From: DATFVA01 sp963832355 | GTDB taxonomy: Bacteria; Bacteroidota; Ignavibacteria; Ignavibacteriales; Ignavibacteriaceae | Assembly (NCBI GenBank): GCA_963832355.1 | Contig: CAWHTX010000014.1 | Coordinates: forward strand, 496,001-560,000 | Length of the DNA: 64,000 nucleotides | Direction of reading: 5' to 3' | Shown here: positions 46,171 to 55,465 of the stretch, in pieces | How the letters are laid out: the number at the start of each line of letters is the position of its first letter | Position numbering within the stretch: the stretch's first letter is position 1 | Notes under the pieces: model-generated | Told to the model about the DNA's origin: nothing | The model's database searches: none | Seen by the model: the letters and a program-made list of their open reading frames with translations, nothing else | Made by a program: the position numbers and the translations under genes

Positions 46171-46636
46171 GATCTTCATACTCCTCGCTTTTATATCCAT
46201 CAGCAGCTATTCGCAGCAGATCTCTGTAAATGATACTACTACCCAAAAAGACGATTCGGTATATGTTATGACAAAATCCCCCTGGGGTGCTGTACTCCGT
46301 AGTGCTATAATTCCCGGCTGGGGACAGTTTTATAATGAGTCATATTTAAAAATTCCAATAATATGGGGATTGGGTATATGGTTTGGTTACGAATGGCAGC
46401 AGAATAATAATTTATATGTTGACTACCGTAATAAGTATATGCGTACCGGAAATCCTAAAGATCAAGCTTTATGGACTGCTTACCGCGACCAGCGTGATCT
46501 GTTTACGATATACATGGTGATTGTTTATATTGCTAACCTGGTGGATGCGTACGTCGATGCAAATCTTTTTGATTTTAATGTTTCTGAAAACCCGTACACC
46601 AAAACACCTATGTTGAATATGAAGGTTAACTTTTAG
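46145..46636 (+). CDS. DUF5683-type secreted/membrane protein
   Basis: 163-residue protein with a signal peptide (KIFILLAFISISSYSQQ). The mature part has the DUF5683 pattern SPWGAVLRSAIIPGWGQFYNESY, two hydrophobic segments and a D-rich, Y-rich region (RNKYMRTGNP...TAYRDQRDLF). This family often follows parB in Bacteroidota and relatives. The ATG at 46145 is chosen because the signal peptide starts there; the open frame extends further up inside parB without relevance. Role unknown. Confidence 0.8.
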   Translation: MPSISHIAKIFILLAFISISSYSQQISVNDTTTQKDDSVYVMTKSPWGAVLRSAIIPGWGQFYNESYLKIPIIWGLGIWFGYEWQQNNNLYVDYRNKYMRTGNPKDQALWTAYRDQRDLFTIYMVIVYIANLVDAYVDANLFDFNVSENPYTKTPMLNMKVNF

Positions 46637-46637
46637 T

Positions 46638-47345
46638 ATGAAAAACGTAGTTGTATGTCCAAACTGTGGAACAGAAAATCCATTTCATAAATATACCTGC
46701 ACTAACTGCAAAGCTTACCTGAGAGAAAGGGTGTTCAACCTTGATTTATGGCAGCTGATGGGAATGCTGATTGAGAGTCCCGTTAAAGCTTTTAACAGGG
46801 TAATTCAATCCGAGCATAAAAATTTCATCCTTCTTATCGCACTTCTTTTTTCTGTTAAAGCTTTCATCGATTCCAGGTTTATATCAATTCTGTTATCAGG
46901 TGAAAACAACCTGCGTCTAAGTCTATTACCTTCACTTTTAATATCTGCTGCAGCGGGTTATACCGTGATCTGGATGTATACTGTTATTCTGTTCCTGGTT
47001 AATAAAATGTCGGGATTGAAGTCGCGGCTTCGGGATAACAATGCCGTACTTATTTATTCTCTCATTCCATATACTTTTGCACTGGTTATCTTATTTCCTA
47101 TCGAACTTATTACTTTCGGACAATATTTGTTTTCTGACAACCCATCCCCTTTTATGCTGAAACCGACAATAGCTTATACACTCCTGGCTTTCGAGGGGCT
47201 GCTAATTCTGTGGAGCATGTTTTTATCTGTTACCGGAATATATTCCTTATCCCGCAGTTTACCATATGCCCTTATATCGGGAGTCATTTTTAATTTTTTT
47301 CTGTTTGGTTTCTTCTTTCTATTATCCACCATTTTATTTATCTGA
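46638..47345 (+). CDS. Zinc-ribbon YIP1-family membrane protein
   Basis: 235-residue protein. An N-terminal zinc ribbon has two CxxC pairs (CPNCGTENP and CTNCKAY), followed by a Yip1-like domain of about five hydrophobic helices (LIALLFSVKAFIDSRFISILL...ALVILFPIELITFGQYLF). It starts one base after the stop of the DUF5683 gene, so both are in the parAB operon. Role unknown. Confidence 0.78.
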   Translation: MKNVVVCPNCGTENPFHKYTCTNCKAYLRERVFNLDLWQLMGMLIESPVKAFNRVIQSEHKNFILLIALLFSVKAFIDSRFISILLSGENNLRLSLLPSLLISAAAGYTVIWMYTVILFLVNKMSGLKSRLRDNNAVLIYSLIPYTFALVILFPIELITFGQYLFSDNPSPFMLKPTIAYTLLAFEGLLILWSMFLSVTGIYSLSRSLPYALISGVIFNFFLFGFFFLLSTILFI

Positions 47346-47351
47346 TTTTTT

Positions 47352-48528
47352 ATGGAAAAAATAAATACTCAATTGGAAAAAGAGCTCTTCCTTAATACAT
47401 ACAACCGGCTGCCGATAAATATTTCTCATGGTAGCGGCGTTCATCTTTTCGATACGAAAGGGAACAGGTATCTGGACTTCTTTTCCGGACTTGCAGTAAA
47501 TGCTCTTGGTTATGCTCACCCGGGAAATTGTAAATGCTGTCTCATCTCAGATAAGTATGTTCGCACATTTATCAAATAATTACATCACTCCTGTTCAAAT
47601 AGAGTTTACCGAACTTCTTTTGAAATATTCGCGAATGTCCAAAGCATTTTTAACAAACAGCGGAACAGAATCCGTAGAGGGAGCTCTAAAGCTCCTTCGG
47701 AAATATTACGGACCTGATAAAAAAATATTTTCTCTTACCGGGTCATTTCATGGCAGAACATATGGCGCTGTTACACTGACAGGAAAAGAAAAATACACAA
47801 AAGGTTTTGAACCTCTTCTGCCGGGAATTGATCATATCGTGTTTAATGACGTTAATGAACTGAGAAACAAAGCCGGAAAAGATACAGCGGCTGTTTTTAT
47901 TGAATTTATACAGGGTGAGGGAGGAATTAATGTTGTTTCCGAAGAATTTTCGAAAGAACTTTTGAAGCTTCGCGATGAGTTTGGTTTCGCTGTTGTGGCA
48001 GATGAAATACAGACTGGAATAGGCAGAACAGGAAAACCGTTTGCCTGTGACCATTATAATGTTGAACCGGATATTATACTTACCGCGAAAGCAATCGGCG
48101 GAGGATTGCCATTGGGAGCTTTCCTCGTTTCTAAGAAATTTGAAGATGTCTTTACCCCGGGTATCCACGGAACTACTTTCGGAGGAAATCCTGTGTGCTG
48201 CGCTGCGGGAAAAGTAGTTCTCCGGGAGGTATTTGAGAATGGTCTTATGGCAGAGGTAGAGGTACTTGGAAACTATCTGACCGAACAGCTTGAGGAAATA
48301 AAAAAGATGTTCCCGGATGATATCAAAGAGATAAGGGGAAAAGGCTTCATGCAGGGAATTGAGCTGCACTATCCGGGTAATGATATTGTAACAAGGATGA
48401 GGGAAAGGAAAGTCCTGACCAATTGCACTAATGTTAATGTGCTGCGTCTTCTTCCACCGTTGATCGCAGAAAGAAATGATATAGATTTTTTCCTTTATAA
48501 TTTGCACGAGGTATTGAAGAAAAAATAA
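47352..48528 (+). CDS. Class III aminotransferase, acetylornithine aminotransferase-like (frameshifted)
   Basis: About 392 residues after repair. The first frame (47352-47579) has LPINISHGSGVHLFDTKGNRYLDF and ends in a wrong-frame tail after YAHPG. The second frame carries EIVNAVSSQISMFAHLSNNYI, NSGTESVEGALKL, GSFHGRTYGAVTLTG, VADEIQTGIGRTG and the PLP-lysine segment LTAKAIGGGLPLG. One extra G near 47522 (in CCCGGG) explains the break. It fits ArgD/ornithine or acetylornithine aminotransferases, but no other arginine genes are nearby. nadB overlaps its stop by one base. Confidence 0.83.
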
Positions 48529-50147
48529 TGCATACGGATGTTTTGATAATAGGCAGCGGTATCGCGGGATTATTTGCGGCTTTACAAGTATCTGAATTCG
48601 CAGATGTTATAATAGCAACGAAAAAGAACAAATCAGAATCGAATACAAACTATGCCCAGGGGGGAATTGCCAGCGTGATGGACGCTCATGACAGCTTTGA
48701 GAAACATATAGAGGATACGCTTATTGCGGGGGCTGGTTTATGTGATAAAAAAGCTGTTGAGATAACCGTTACCGAAGGTCCCGACCGTATATATGACCTT
48801 GTTGATATCGGAACCCGGTTTACGAAAAAACATGGAAAATTTGATCTTGCCAGAGAAGGGGGACACTCAATGGCGAGAATTCTCCATGCCAAGGACCTCA
48901 CAGGAGCTGAAATTGAGAGAGCTCTCATTGATGCTGTAAATGAAAAAGAAAATATCAGGATAATGGAGAATGCCGTTGCGATAGATTTAATTACTGAACA
49001 TAATGTTCTTAAGCTGAAAAATAAGATCCTTGCAAACCGAAACTGCTGGGGTGCATATATTCTGGATTGTGAAACAAATCAGGTTTTCCGGGTAACTTCA
49101 AAAGCTACTATAATTGCTACAGGGGGACTTGGACAGGTATACCTTCATACTACTAATCCGGTTATAGCAACGGGAGATGGCTTTGCTATGGCCTACAGAG
49201 CTGGTGCCAGAATGGCAAATATGGAATTCATACAGTTCCATCCCACTTCATTATATCGCCAGGAATTGGGAACTGAGCCAGGAAAACCCTCTTTCCTCAT
49301 TTCTGAGGCGGTCAGAGGTTTCGGGGCCAGGCTTCGTTTGAAATCAGGCGAAACTTTTATGGAAAATTATGATTCAAGGAAGGAGTTGGCTCCAAGGGAT
49401 ATAGTAGCACGCGCTATAGATAATGAATTGAAAAAAAGCGGTGCTGACTTTGTCTACCTGGATATTACTCAGAGGAAAAGTGGTGAGGTAATTGATCATT
49501 TCCCACATATATATAAAACCTGTCTTGATTATGGACTGGATATTGCCAAAGATTATATTCCTGTTGTTCCTGCGGCACATTACGCCTGCGGGGGAATTGC
49601 TGTGGATGAATATTCAAGGACTTCGTTAAACGGACTTTATGCCTGTGGTGAAGTTTCAATGACAGGGCTGCATGGGGCAAACCGTCTGGCAAGCAATTCA
49701 TTGCTCGAAGCTGTTGTATTTGCATACAGGGCGTCGAATGATCTGAAGGAATTTTTAAAAGGATATGACAGCCAGATACCTGACGTACCTGAATGGGATG
49801 ATTCCGGCACGCTGACAACCGATGAGAAGATCTTAATTACACATTCACTCAGAGAGGCAAAGGAGATTATGTGGAATTATGTGGGGATAGTCCGCTCGGA
49901 TCTGAGACTTGATATGGCTAAAAAAAGAATCCACACACTGTTTGAGGAAACAGAGAATCTCTACAAGAAGACCAAAGTTTTTGAGGAAATACTTGAATTG
50001 AGAAACGTAGTAGCGTGCTCCCATATAATAATTAAGTCAGCGATCATGAGAAAAGAAAGCAGGGGGCTCCATTACAATCTCAACTATCCTGAGCCAGACA
50101 ATTCTAAAAAACCAACGGATACATTTATACAGAATAAGCACATTTAG
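48528..50147 (+). CDS. nadB: L-aspartate oxidase
   Basis: 539-residue flavoprotein that oxidises L-aspartate to iminoaspartate for NAD synthesis. The FAD motif is GSGIAGLFAALQV near residue 8; SNTNYAQGGIA, HSMARILHAKDLTGAEIE, EFIQFHPTSLY, YACGGI and the GLYACGEVSMTGLHGANRLASNSLLEAVVFA segment are typical. Length is normal. Its TAATG overlap with the aminotransferase gene indicates coupling. nadA and nadC are not in the window. Confidence 0.93.
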   Translation: MHTDVLIIGSGIAGLFAALQVSEFADVIIATKKNKSESNTNYAQGGIASVMDAHDSFEKHIEDTLIAGAGLCDKKAVEITVTEGPDRIYDLVDIGTRFTKKHGKFDLAREGGHSMARILHAKDLTGAEIERALIDAVNEKENIRIMENAVAIDLITEHNVLKLKNKILANRNCWGAYILDCETNQVFRVTSKATIIATGGLGQVYLHTTNPVIATGDGFAMAYRAGARMANMEFIQFHPTSLYRQELGTEPGKPSFLISEAVRGFGARLRLKSGETFMENYDSRKELAPRDIVARAIDNELKKSGADFVYLDITQRKSGEVIDHFPHIYKTCLDYGLDIAKDYIPVVPAAHYACGGIAVDEYSRTSLNGLYACGEVSMTGLHGANRLASNSLLEAVVFAYRASNDLKEFLKGYDSQIPDVPEWDDSGTLTTDEKILITHSLREAKEIMWNYVGIVRSDLRLDMAKKRIHTLFEETENLYKKTKVFEEILELRNVVACSHIIIKSAIMRKESRGLHYNLNYPEPDNSKKPTDTFIQNKHI

Positions 50148-51058
50148 ATCATCCTCAGATTTTTAACAATTGCACCATATCGTATTCCTTTAGTGCTAAC
50201 TATTACTTTATCTATATTTAATAAATCCATAATTATTAGTAGAATATAAGTACCACTTAATATTAAATCTTGCCTTCCTGAGAGAATATTCGGATATTTG
50301 CTGAGCAGTTCTTCAGGTGATAATTCTGAAAAGAATTCTTTAAATGCTGATATTTCACTCCGGGCTAAAAAAGATCCTTCAACGACATTCTCATCGTAAA
50401 AAGATAATCCGGCCTTGATACATGCCAGCGCAGCCGGTGTTCCGGCAAGAGCCACTGTATCTGATGGTTGAGGATTGAACTCCGGGAGCACGGCAAAGGT
50501 TTTCCTGATATAATCTTCGGCAGATGATAGTTTCAAAGCCGAAGGGCTGCCGCTATTAAAATATTTTTCAGAAAGTGAAACGACTCCTGCATCTAAACTT
50601 TTTCTGTAGATTATAGTGGCATCCTGACCATATATGATTTCAGTACTTCCTCCACCGATATCGATGACAAGACGATATTTACCAGCAGTATGATACTCTC
50701 TGGTTCCCAGGAAAGCCAGCTCCGCTTCTTCATCCCCGGACAAGATCTTTATCTCTGAATTAAACAACTTTTCAATCTCGTTTTTAATTTGATTTCTGTT
50801 AATTGCTTTCCTGAATGCGCTAGTTGCTGAAATAAATATTTTGTCGCAGCGATATTTTTTTATCAATAAAAAATATTCCTGAAGAACTTCCATCAGCCGG
50901 GATTCAGAGTCTTTGCTGATTTCTCCTCCGGGATGCAACCCTGCAGAGATTCTTGGTATTCTTTGAATTTCTTTTAAGGGTTTAATGATTTTTCCGTTAA
51001 TATCAGCAATTAGCATCAAAACCGTATTGGATCCGATGTCAATAGATGCTGCAGTCAT
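50144..51058 (-). CDS. ppx: Ppx/GppA family phosphatase (exopolyphosphatase-like)
   Basis: 304-residue actin-fold enzyme consisting of only the two ASKHA domains of the Ppx/GppA family. Motifs seen are IDIGSNTVLMLI (phosphate 1), SATSAFRKA, LSGDEEAELAFLG and VIDIGGGSTEII (phosphate 2). Without the longer C-terminal domains of E. coli Ppx it resembles short exopolyphosphatases and (p)ppGpp phosphatases; which substrate is preferred cannot be told. It converges with nadB, with four overlapping bases. Confidence 0.88.
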   Translation of the reverse strand: MTAASIDIGSNTVLMLIADINGKIIKPLKEIQRIPRISAGLHPGGEISKDSESRLMEVLQEYFLLIKKYRCDKIFISATSAFRKAINRNQIKNEIEKLFNSEIKILSGDEEAELAFLGTREYHTAGKYRLVIDIGGGSTEIIYGQDATIIYRKSLDAGVVSLSEKYFNSGSPSALKLSSAEDYIRKTFAVLPEFNPQPSDTVALAGTPAALACIKAGLSFYDENVVEGSFLARSEISAFKEFFSELSPEELLSKYPNILSGRQDLILSGTYILLIIMDLLNIDKVIVSTKGIRYGAIVKNLRMI

Positions 51059-51104
51059 AATTCCAATAATTTTATTATTTTAATTCCTACAATTTCTAAT
51101 TTTA

Positions 51105-51626
51105 ATGAAAAAAATAAGTAAAATTTCAGCTTCTTTTCTTACTGTTGCCTCTCTTGCCTGCATTTTCTGGATGGGAAGCTATCTTGCCAGACTGATATTA
51201 TCTTACCAGTTATTTGATGAAACCATAACATCAAAAAAAGACTACTTGAATGAAAATAACCTGGGTTCGGTTATGACTTCAATAAATCCCGCTGTTATGA
51301 CCACTTTCGTACTCTTTATAGTATTCATTATTTTTTACTTTCTTTTTCTGTTTACATCAAAATTGAATTTACGGAAAAACGGCTGGCTTTTTATTATTAC
51401 TGTGCTTATTCTCGTTACGGCTCCTTTTGAAATTTACCTGATGACTATAGATTACCATATTTACAGCATGGTTGATTTCGGAACGTTTAGCAGCAGTGAA
51501 GTTTTAAGTTTAGTTATGAAGAGACTGACTGTCCTTAGCAGTTTCTCATTAATTGAACTCCTGTGCTATTGTGCGATAATATTTCTGGCAATCTTTAAAC
51601 CAATGACCCGGGAAACGTTAAAATGA
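51105..51626 (+). CDS. Hypothetical four-helix membrane protein
   Basis: 173 residues with about four hydrophobic segments (FLTVASLACIFWMGSYL, TTFVLFIVFIIFYFLFLF, LFIITVLILVTAPF, and FSLIELLCYCAIIFLAIF). No family recognised. It is the first gene of a four-gene run (this gene, the 90-residue protein, aroQ, HAD hydrolase) in which each stop overlaps the next start by four bases. Confidence 0.7.
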   Translation: MKKISKISASFLTVASLACIFWMGSYLARLILSYQLFDETITSKKDYLNENNLGSVMTSINPAVMTTFVLFIVFIIFYFLFLFTSKLNLRKNGWLFIITVLILVTAPFEIYLMTIDYHIYSMVDFGTFSSSEVLSLVMKRLTVLSSFSLIELLCYCAIIFLAIFKPMTRETLK

Positions 51627-51895
51627 AACTTAAAGAAAAAGAATTTGAAGAAATAATTCAGGACCTTAAAGCACTTGCCCAGCAGCTGGGGGCCGAGGTC
51701 AGGTTTGAAAAAGGAGATTTTAAAGGAGGGTACTGTCTTCTTAAAGAAAGCAAAGTAATTGTAATCAATAAGATGATGAATCTTCAGAGAAAGGTTATGA
51801 TCCTTTCGGCAGCACTTAAGGAACTTGGTGTAGATCAGATATACCTGAATCCCAGGATGAGAGAAATCATCGATGAAATGGCAGAAATGAAATGA
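51623..51895 (+). CDS. Conserved hypothetical 90-residue protein
   Basis: A small soluble, probably alpha/beta protein, MKLKEKEFEEIIQDLKALAQ...LNPRMREIIDEMAEMK, rich in Lys and Glu. No family recognised. It overlaps both neighbours by four bases (ATGA), which with its position before aroQ supports it as a real, cotranslated gene. Confidence 0.75.
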   Translation: MKLKEKEFEEIIQDLKALAQQLGAEVRFEKGDFKGGYCLLKESKVIVINKMMNLQRKVMILSAALKELGVDQIYLNPRMREIIDEMAEMK

Positions 51896-52332
51896 AAGTA
51901 GCAATAATCAATGGGCCGAACCTGAACCTTCTCGGCAAAAGAGATATAAATCATTATGGTGATCTCACGCTTGAAGAGATTAAATCATTGCTTGGTTCTG
52001 AATTTACTGACATTGAATTTGATTTCTTTCAGAGCAACACTGAAGGGAGTATTATAAATAAGCTGCAGTCTCTTTCCGGTTTCGATGGGCTTATTATCAA
52101 TCCCGGGGGATATGCACACACCTCGGTTGCGATCAGAGATGCTCTTGCAGAACTGGAAATACCGAAAATAGAAGTTCATCTTTCAAACCTTGCAGCTAGA
52201 GAAGATTTCAGACAGAATCTGCTAACTGCTTCAGTCTGCGATGGTTATATAAGCGGTTTTAAAGAAAAAAGTTACTACGCTGCAGTATATCTGTTAAAAA
52301 ATAAAATTGAAGATAAAGGAGGCGAATCTTGA
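51892..52332 (+). CDS. aroQ: Type II 3-dehydroquinate dehydratase
   Basis: 146-residue flavodoxin-fold enzyme of the shikimate pathway. Family signatures: IINGPNLNLLGKRDINHYGD (with the catalytic Arg and Tyr), FFQSNTEGSIINKL, LIINPGGYAHTSVAIRDAL, EVHLSNLAARE and the later SGF. It is normally a dodecamer. Translationally coupled to both neighbours. Confidence 0.94.
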   Translation: MKVAIINGPNLNLLGKRDINHYGDLTLEEIKSLLGSEFTDIEFDFFQSNTEGSIINKLQSLSGFDGLIINPGGYAHTSVAIRDALAELEIPKIEVHLSNLAAREDFRQNLLTASVCDGYISGFKEKSYYAAVYLLKNKIEDKGGES

Positions 52333-53012
52333 TCCGTGCAGTAATATTCGATCTGGATAATACACTAGTGGATTTCATGAAGATGAAGAGAAGAGCAATT
52401 GAAGAAGCCATTCCTGCCATGATAGATGCCGGATTAGAATTATCTGTTGAAGAATCGAATAGAGTTATTGACGAAATATACAAGGAGCAGGGGATTGAAT
52501 ACCAGCAGGTTTTCGATGCATTTCTTCAGAGAGTACTTAAAAAAGTGGACTATAAGATACTTTCCGCAGGAATTGTAGCCTACAGAAAAGCCAGGGAGGC
52601 GGCGCTGATCCCTTATCCGCATGTATATTCCACGTTAAATAAGCTGTTGAAACTTGGTATAAAGATGGGAATTCTCTCAGATGCTCCCGTTAAGGAAGCC
52701 TGGCTCAGGCTGGCTTATCTGAATTTTCATCATATTGTTGATGCTGTTGTCACTTTCGAGGACACCGGCCAGAGAAAACCCCATTCAGCTCCTTTTTTGG
52801 CAATTCTGGATAAACTAAATGTTAAACCGGGAGAGGCTATTATGGTGGGTGACTGGGCAGAAAGAGATATTATCGGGGCGGCAAATGTGGGGATGAAAAC
52901 CGCTTTTGCAAGGTATGGAGATACATTTGATACCAAGTCGCATAATGCGGATTATGAGTTGAATGACGTTAATGAACTTATTGATATCGTTATAGAAGAG
53001 AATAAATTATAG
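52329..53012 (+). CDS. HAD-superfamily (subfamily IA) hydrolase
   Basis: 227-residue phosphatase-like protein with all four HAD motifs: FDLDNTLVDF (nucleophile Asp8, acid/base Asp10), GILSDAP, a lysine in GQRKPHSAPF, and VGDWAERDIIGA. The helical cap between motifs I and II is of C1 type. It starts with TTG, supported by an optimal AAAGGAGG six bases upstream and by overlap with the aroQ stop. Substrate unknown; relatives hydrolyse small phosphorylated metabolites. Confidence 0.85.
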   Translation: MIRAVIFDLDNTLVDFMKMKRRAIEEAIPAMIDAGLELSVEESNRVIDEIYKEQGIEYQQVFDAFLQRVLKKVDYKILSAGIVAYRKAREAALIPYPHVYSTLNKLLKLGIKMGILSDAPVKEAWLRLAYLNFHHIVDAVVTFEDTGQRKPHSAPFLAILDKLNVKPGEAIMVGDWAERDIIGAANVGMKTAFARYGDTFDTKSHNADYELNDVNELIDIVIEENKL

Positions 53013-53105
53013 CTTTTCTCTAAAGTTAATAATTATTTAATCGCTCTGATATTGCGATTATCAATCCGATTATTTATTTTTCTTTAAACTGAGGAAGTAA
53101 ATAAT

Positions 53106-53495
53106 ATGAAAAACCTTGCTATAAAGAAGTTATATTACTCAATCAGTGAAGTAAGCAAGATAACTGAGATTGAGCAATATGTTCTCCGTTACTGGGAGAC
53201 TGAGTTTGAACAGCTTAAACCTCAGAAAAACAGGGCCGGAAACAGAATTTATACAAATAAAGATATTCAACTGATTCTTCATATTAAGACTTTACTCAGA
53301 GAAAAAAAGTACACGATAGAAGGAGCAAAAAAAATACTGGAAGATTATTCACCTGAACAGGGGGTGATAATTACGGAACCTGAATCGGAATCGAAACAGG
53401 AAGTTTCGTCAGAACCCAAAAAAGAAAAGCTGTCTTTGAAAAAAGACCTTGAAGAAATCAAAAGTATTTTAGAATTTGTACTGGAGAAATTATAA
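53106..53495 (+). CDS. MerR-family transcriptional regulator
   Basis: 129 residues with an N-terminal winged helix of MerR type: YYSISEVSKITEIEQYVLRYWETEFEQLKPQKN...GNRIYTNKDIQLILHIKTLLREKKYTIEGAKKIL. The C-terminal part is charged and probably coiled, with no metal-binding cysteines, so it belongs to the group of short MerR proteins widespread in Bacteroidota rather than to the mercury or copper sensors. A tRNA-Pro follows five bases later. Confidence 0.88.
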   Translation: MKNLAIKKLYYSISEVSKITEIEQYVLRYWETEFEQLKPQKNRAGNRIYTNKDIQLILHIKTLLREKKYTIEGAKKILEDYSPEQGVIITEPESESKQEVSSEPKKEKLSLKKDLEEIKSILEFVLEKL

Positions 53496-53500
53496 TATTT

Positions 53501-53574
53501 CGGAACGTGGCGCAGCCCGGTAGCGTACCTGAATGGGGTTCAGGTGGTCGCGGGTTCAAATCCCGCCGTTCCGA
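53501..53574 (+). tRNA. tRNA-Pro (GGG)
   Basis: Acceptor CGGAACG (53501-53507) pairs with CGTTCCG (53567-53573), discriminator A. The anticodon stem CCTGA/TCAGG has loop ATGGGGT with anticodon GGG. T arm GGTTCAAATCC is normal. Together with the UGG tRNA at 13668 it covers proline codons. CCA is not encoded. Confidence 0.94.
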
Positions 53575-53672
53575 CTATAATAACAATGACTTACAGCGAT
53601 TTCCTCCTCATAATCAGCGCGGGCAACTAAACAGGGATGCTGTAAAAAATGCTTATAAGGTATTTATATATT

Positions 53673-53700
53673 AAGTCCTCTGTAATCCAGAGGACTTTTT
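53673..53700 (+). terminator. Terminator after tRNA-Pro
   Basis: A 10-bp perfect stem AAGTCCTCTG (53673-53682) with CAGAGGACTT (53688-53697) and a TAATC loop, then TTT. About 100 bases after the tRNA; nothing coding lies between. Confidence 0.85.
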
Positions 53701-53732
53701 GCTTTACCTTCCTCTCAATTTCTTAAAAGTGT

Positions 53733-53787
53733 TCGGCCTCATCTTGGCCTCATTTCGGCCTAGTCCCGGCCTACAACCGGCCTCTAA
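53733..53787. repeat. Tandem array of five 11-bp units containing GGCCT
   Basis: Five 11-base units start at 53733, 53744, 53755, 53766 and 53777. GGCCT recurs at exactly 11-base steps (53735, 53746, 53757, 53768, 53779), while the other six positions vary (TCGGCCTCATC, TTGGCCTCATT, TCGGCCTAGTC, CCGGCCTACAA, CCGGCCTCTAA). It lies between the tRNA-Pro terminator and purF, about 190 bases before the purF start. The 403-base gap has no ORF with coding character. Confidence 0.9.
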
Positions 53788-53945
53788 CTACGGGACAACC
53801 CCGAGTCTCATACTGTAGTAAAACCAACCAATATTTATGGAACCTTCAGCGATCTGATTCGTATATTCTTATGGGTACTACAAATAGTACCTTTTTTATT
53901 TTTCAATATCACTCTATTTTTCTTATAAAAGATTGAATAATTGCT

Positions 53946-53953
53946 TAAATTTG
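53946..53953 (+). promoter_or_regulatory. Possible Bacteroidota-type -7 element for purF
   Basis: TAAATTTG matches the TAnnTTTG -7 consensus described for Bacteroidota and lies 25 bases before the purF ATG. No clear -33 TTTG element was found at the usual spacing, so support is weak. Confidence 0.3.
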
Positions 53954-53977
53954 CACTTCCTTTTAAATAAATAGGTT

Positions 53978-55465
53978 ATGAGCTTGATGAAGATACAATC
54001 GGATAAGCCGAAATGTTTTTGCGGGGTAGTAGGCATTTACGGAACTGAGAGTGCAGCGTTGAATTCCTATTACGGACTGCACGCCCTGCAGCACAGGGGG
54101 CAGGAAGCCTGCGGTGTTGTAACTCAGTCGGTTAATGAGAAAGGGCATTCTGTATTTAATATCCACAAAGGAGAAGGATTAGTTTCAGAAGTATTTGCCG
54201 ACCCGAAAGTTTTTAAAAGCCTGCCCGGGATGAATTCTATTGGTCATAACAGGTATTCTACAACCGGGTCTTCAAATTCCATAAAAAACATACAGCCTTT
54301 TGTAGTGAATTACAGGCTGGGCAACCTCGCTGTTGCTCATAACGGCAACCTTACAAATGCAAAGGAATTAAGGGAAGAACTGGTTAACGAAGGAGCTATA
54401 TTCCAGACAACAAGCGACACTGAGGTTATACTTCACCTGATAGCAAGAAGCAAGCTCAATGACCAGGTAGAACAGGTAAGGGAAGCTTTACAGCGCCTTG
54501 AGGGTGCTTATTGTCTAACTATTCTGACTGATGATAAGGTTATTGCAGCCAGGGATCCTTACGGTTTCAGGCCTCTCTCGGTGGCCAAGCTAAACAATGC
54601 ATTTGTGGTTGCATCGGAAACCTGTGCATTTGATCTGTTGTCTGCCGAGTTCAGACGTGAAGTTGAACCGGGAGAATTGATTGTGATTGACGAAGAAGTC
54701 TATGAGAGCAATAAAATAAAATCCTATCGGATAAAAAACGAACGCTATCCACAAAAACACTGCATTTTCGAATACATTTACTTCTCAAGACCTGACAGTT
54801 TCATTTTCGGGCACAATGTGGATAAGATGAGAAGACGGCTCGGGAAAATTCTTGCAAAGAAATACCCTGTAGCCGATAAGGACGGAGAAAAAGTAATTGT
54901 TATCAGTGTTCCGGATAGTTCTAATACAACGGCTCTCGGGTACCAGAGTCAGTTAGAAAAACAGGGAATAAACTCAAAACTTGAAATCGGATTGATCAGA
55001 AGCCATTATATCGGAAGGACATTCATTCAGCCGGGACAGGAGCGGCGTGAACTAGGTGTTCGATTCAAATTTAATACGGTTAAAGGTGTGCTTGAAGGAC
55101 GGACAGTTGTAATGGTAGATGATTCAATAGTAAGAGGGACAACATCCAAACAGCTTGTCAGCCTGATAAAAGAAGCTAATCCTAAAGAAATTCATATAAG
55201 GATATCTTCCTCACCCATCAAACATCCATGTTTTTACGGTATGGATTTCCCGAGTAAAGAGGAGCTTATCGCAAACCAGATGCACGGTGATATAGAAGAG
55301 ATCCGGAAATACCTGGGAGTAGATAGTATTGAATATATGACTATCGATGAAATGCTTGAAGCAGTTTCTGAAGCAGATTCTGATAATTTTTGTACCGCCT
55401 GCTTCTCAGGCGAATATCCCACACTTGTTGATAAAAACTTCAAAAAGGAGATATATGAATTATAA
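53978..55465 (+). CDS. purF: Amidophosphoribosyltransferase
   Basis: 495-residue enzyme that makes phosphoribosylamine from PRPP and glutamine, the first step of purine synthesis. The N-terminal nucleophile is Cys15 in KCFCGVVGIYG after a 14-residue propeptide. GHNRYSTTGSS and NGNLTNAKELREEL mark the glutaminase domain; VMVDDSIVRGTTSKQLV is the PRPP-binding loop. Cysteines in KHCIFEY, KHPCFYG and FCTACFSGEYP match the [4Fe-4S] ligands of the B. subtilis-type enzyme. It overlaps the downstream protease start by 11 bases. Confidence 0.94.
   Translation: MSLMKIQSDKPKCFCGVVGIYGTESAALNSYYGLHALQHRGQEACGVVTQSVNEKGHSVFNIHKGEGLVSEVFADPKVFKSLPGMNSIGHNRYSTTGSSNSIKNIQPFVVNYRLGNLAVAHNGNLTNAKELREELVNEGAIFQTTSDTEVILHLIARSKLNDQVEQVREALQRLEGAYCLTILTDDKVIAARDPYGFRPLSVAKLNNAFVVASETCAFDLLSAEFRREVEPGELIVIDEEVYESNKIKSYRIKNERYPQKHCIFEYIYFSRPDSFIFGHNVDKMRRRLGKILAKKYPVADKDGEKVIVISVPDSSNTTALGYQSQLEKQGINSKLEIGLIRSHYIGRTFIQPGQERRELGVRFKFNTVKGVLEGRTVVMVDDSIVRGTTSKQLVSLIKEANPKEIHIRISSSPIKHPCFYGMDFPSKEELIANQMHGDIEEIRKYLGVDSIEYMTIDEMLEAVSEADSDNFCTACFSGEYPTLVDKNFKKEIYEL

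Noticed and set aside
47743..48507. 254-codon minus-strand ORF inside the argD-like gene
   Set aside because: The opposite frame encodes conserved aminotransferase motifs; the minus-strand translation has no family character.
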